DNA from: CAZWSC01 sp964636385 | GTDB lineage: Bacteria; Eisenbacteria; RBG-16-71-46; CAIMUX01 | DNA: 41,469 nt | Assembly: GCA_964636385.1 (NCBI GenBank) | Contig: CAZWSC010000081.1 | Location: 1 to 41,469 of the forward strand | Direction: 5' to 3' | Shown here: in pieces, positions 40,333 through 41,469 of the stretch | Layout: each line of letters opens with the position of its first letter | How positions within the stretch are numbered: position 1 is the first letter of the stretch | Position numbers and translations under genes: made by a program | The notes under the pieces: model-generated | Seen by the model: the letters and a program-made list of their open reading frames with translations, nothing else | What the model was told of the DNA's origin: nothing | The model's database searches: none

Positions 40333-41172
40333 ATGTCCACAAGCGATCTGACCAGAATCAGGTCCAACATTCAGGGCCTGAACATCCTGTCGAATCTTCG
40401 AAACGTGAACGACTCGGTTGCATTGCACCAGATGCGTCTCGGAACCGGCATGAGGATCAACTCCGCCGGCGACGATCCGGCAGGCATGAGCATCTCGACC
40501 AAGCTGGAAAACCGCAGCCGAATCCTCGGCGCGGTCTACGACAACATCGGACAGGCCAAGAACATGTTGTCGGTGGCCGAGGGCGGCTTGCTCTCCATCA
40601 ACGACATCCTGGTTCTTCTCTCCGAGAAGATCGTCGCATCCGCGACCGACACTCTCGGCAACGATGAACGGGGCGCCATCAGCACCGAACTGGTGCAGAT
40701 GGTGGCCGAGATGGGGGATATCGCACGGCAGACCAACTTCGGCGGGTATGACGTCCTGGCCGAGGCCCGGGTCATGAACTTCCAGACAGCCGAGCGCGAG
40801 GCGACGACCTATCAGACATCGAGCTACGCCCCGACTGATCTGGGTCTGATCCAGCTCTCAGCGCTGAATCCCACCGACATCATCGACAGCACCAACTACC
40901 AGGCATACCTGGATGAGGTGAACACGGCCATTCAGACCGTGAGCACGGGGCTCACCAACATCGGGTCTCTGATGAACAGGTTCACGATGAAGGAGTCCGC
41001 GATCTCGCTCATCCGGACCAACACTGAGGCTGCCTACAGCCGGATCAGGAATGCCGACATGGCGTACGAGCAGCTGGAACTGACGAAGAATCAGATCCTG
41101 CAGCAGACTGCGACGTCGATGCTGGCGCAGGCCAATGCCAATGCGCAGTCGATCCTGCCCCTGTTCCGGTAG
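40333..41172 (+). CDS. fliC: Flagellin (short, D0-D1 only)
   Basis: A 279-residue flagellin. N-terminal D0/D1: IRSNIQGLNILSNLRNVNDSVALHQMRLGTGMRINSAGDDPAGMSISTKLENRSR, then SVAEGGLLSINDILVLLSEKIVASA and RQTNFGGYDVLAE. C-terminal ESAISLIRTNTEAAYSRIRNADMAYEQLELTKNQILQQTATSMLAQANANAQSILPLFR. Only about 50 residues separate the two D1 halves, so surface domains D2/D3 are absent. Forms the filament; exported by the flagellar system. ATG 40333 has AAGGAGAG nine bases upstream. Preceded by a sigma-28 promoter and CsrA-site candidates, followed by a strong hairpin and fliS. Confidence 0.96.
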   Translation: MSTSDLTRIRSNIQGLNILSNLRNVNDSVALHQMRLGTGMRINSAGDDPAGMSISTKLENRSRILGAVYDNIGQAKNMLSVAEGGLLSINDILVLLSEKIVASATDTLGNDERGAISTELVQMVAEMGDIARQTNFGGYDVLAEARVMNFQTAEREATTYQTSSYAPTDLGLIQLSALNPTDIIDSTNYQAYLDEVNTAIQTVSTGLTNIGSLMNRFTMKESAISLIRTNTEAAYSRIRNADMAYEQLELTKNQILQQTATSMLAQANANAQSILPLFR

Positions 41173-41192
41173 ATCTCTGAAGCTCCTGCGGC

Positions 41193-41221
41193 CCGGTCCG
41201 CCGCCATGGGCGGCGGACCGG
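41193..41221 (+). terminator. Perfect 13-pair hairpin after flagellin
   Basis: CCGGTCCGCCGCC (41193-41205) and GGCGGCGGACCGG (41209-41221) pair perfectly around ATG. It starts 20 bases after the flagellin stop. No T-run follows, so it may be a partial terminator or an mRNA 3' end stabiliser that keeps flagellin above fliS. Confidence 0.6.
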
Positions 41222-41244
41222 CGCCGTAGAGAAGGAGCGCCGGT

Positions 41245-41469
41245 TTGAACCATTCTGTGTACGGCGATCCACACCGGACCTATCGGGAGCAGCAGGTCAA
41301 CAGCCTGAGCACCGGGCGTCTGATCCTGCTCGCATACGACACGGCCCTGAAGGCATGCCGAAAAGGTCAGCGGGGGCTTCTGGTCAGGGTTCTGGAGGAG
41401 CTTCTGTCCTCGATCGACCTCGAACAGGGGGGCGAAGTCGCGGCCGGACTGCTTCGAATGTACGAATAC
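41245..41469 (+). CDS. fliS: Flagellin chaperone FliS (3' end beyond the window)
   Basis: The frame opens at TTG 41245 (GAAGGAG seven bases upstream) and runs off the window after 75 codons. YREQQVNSLSTGRLILLAYDTALKACR and VLEELLSSIDLEQGGEVAAGLLRMYEY match FliS, including the LILLAYD and LLRMYEY core. The stretch between those helices is shorter than in E. coli FliS. FliS binds the flagellin C-terminus and prevents early polymerisation. Position right after flagellin agrees. A GTG four codons later is an alternative start. Confidence 0.88.
   Translation, partial: MNHSVYGDPHRTYREQQVNSLSTGRLILLAYDTALKACRKGQRGLLVRVLEELLSSIDLEQGGEVAAGLLRMYEY

Overview
The window is a high-GC, gene-dense bacterial chromosome segment. 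It joins a nearly complete division and cell-wall (dcw) cluster to a flagellar rod/hook/filament region, with a MglA-type GTPase, TPR proteins, UppP and a large PP2C phosphatase between them. Flagellar P- and L-ring genes (flgI, flgH) imply an outer membrane, and MurE carries the DNPR motif of meso-diaminopimelate-adding enzymes. The first, truncated gene ends in a type IX secretion/FlgD-like C-terminal beta-sandwich, and MglA, PASTA-bearing FtsI and many TPRs are present. Together these suggest an uncultivated diderm lineage of the FCB type. That placement is inference; no rRNA is present. No tRNA, CRISPR array or mobile element was seen.

Layout. 1-1623: tail of a probable secreted protein and a GT4 glycosyltransferase. 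1785-19424: the dcw cluster, in order mraZ, a STAS-domain gene, rsmH, ftsL, ftsI, murE, murF, mraY, murD, ftsW, murG, murC, ftsQ, ftsA, ftsZ. Most junctions are ATGA/GTGA overlaps, implying tight translational coupling. murB and ddl are missing from the usual place. The promoter region of mraZ holds a two-repeat MraZ operator. 19459-27178: a TPR protein, rpmB (minus strand), recG, a MglA GTPase with a long disordered tail, a second TPR protein and uppP. 27179-27996: an 818-base gap between convergent genes, with several perfect hairpins and a possible 20-residue membrane peptide on the minus strand. 27997-30507 (minus): a membrane PDZ-multiTM-GAF-PP2C phosphatase with a good sigma-70 promoter. 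30851-41469: flgF, flgG, flgA, flgH, flgI, flgJ(SLT fusion), flgN, flgK, flgL, fliW, csrA, flagellin and the start of fliS.

Regulation readable from the sequence. flgF has a near-consensus sigma-54 promoter. flgN and flagellin have sigma-28 promoters with an unusual, shared 12-base spacer. A third copy with the same architecture, and a perfect GCCGATAA -10, lies in front of the MglA gene. This ties the polarity-type GTPase to the late flagellar regulon and is the most interesting signal in the window. FliW, CsrA and flagellin lie next to each other. The flagellin leader has a GGA-loop hairpin plus a GGA in the Shine-Dalgarno, as expected for the FliW-CsrA partner switch that controls flagellin translation.
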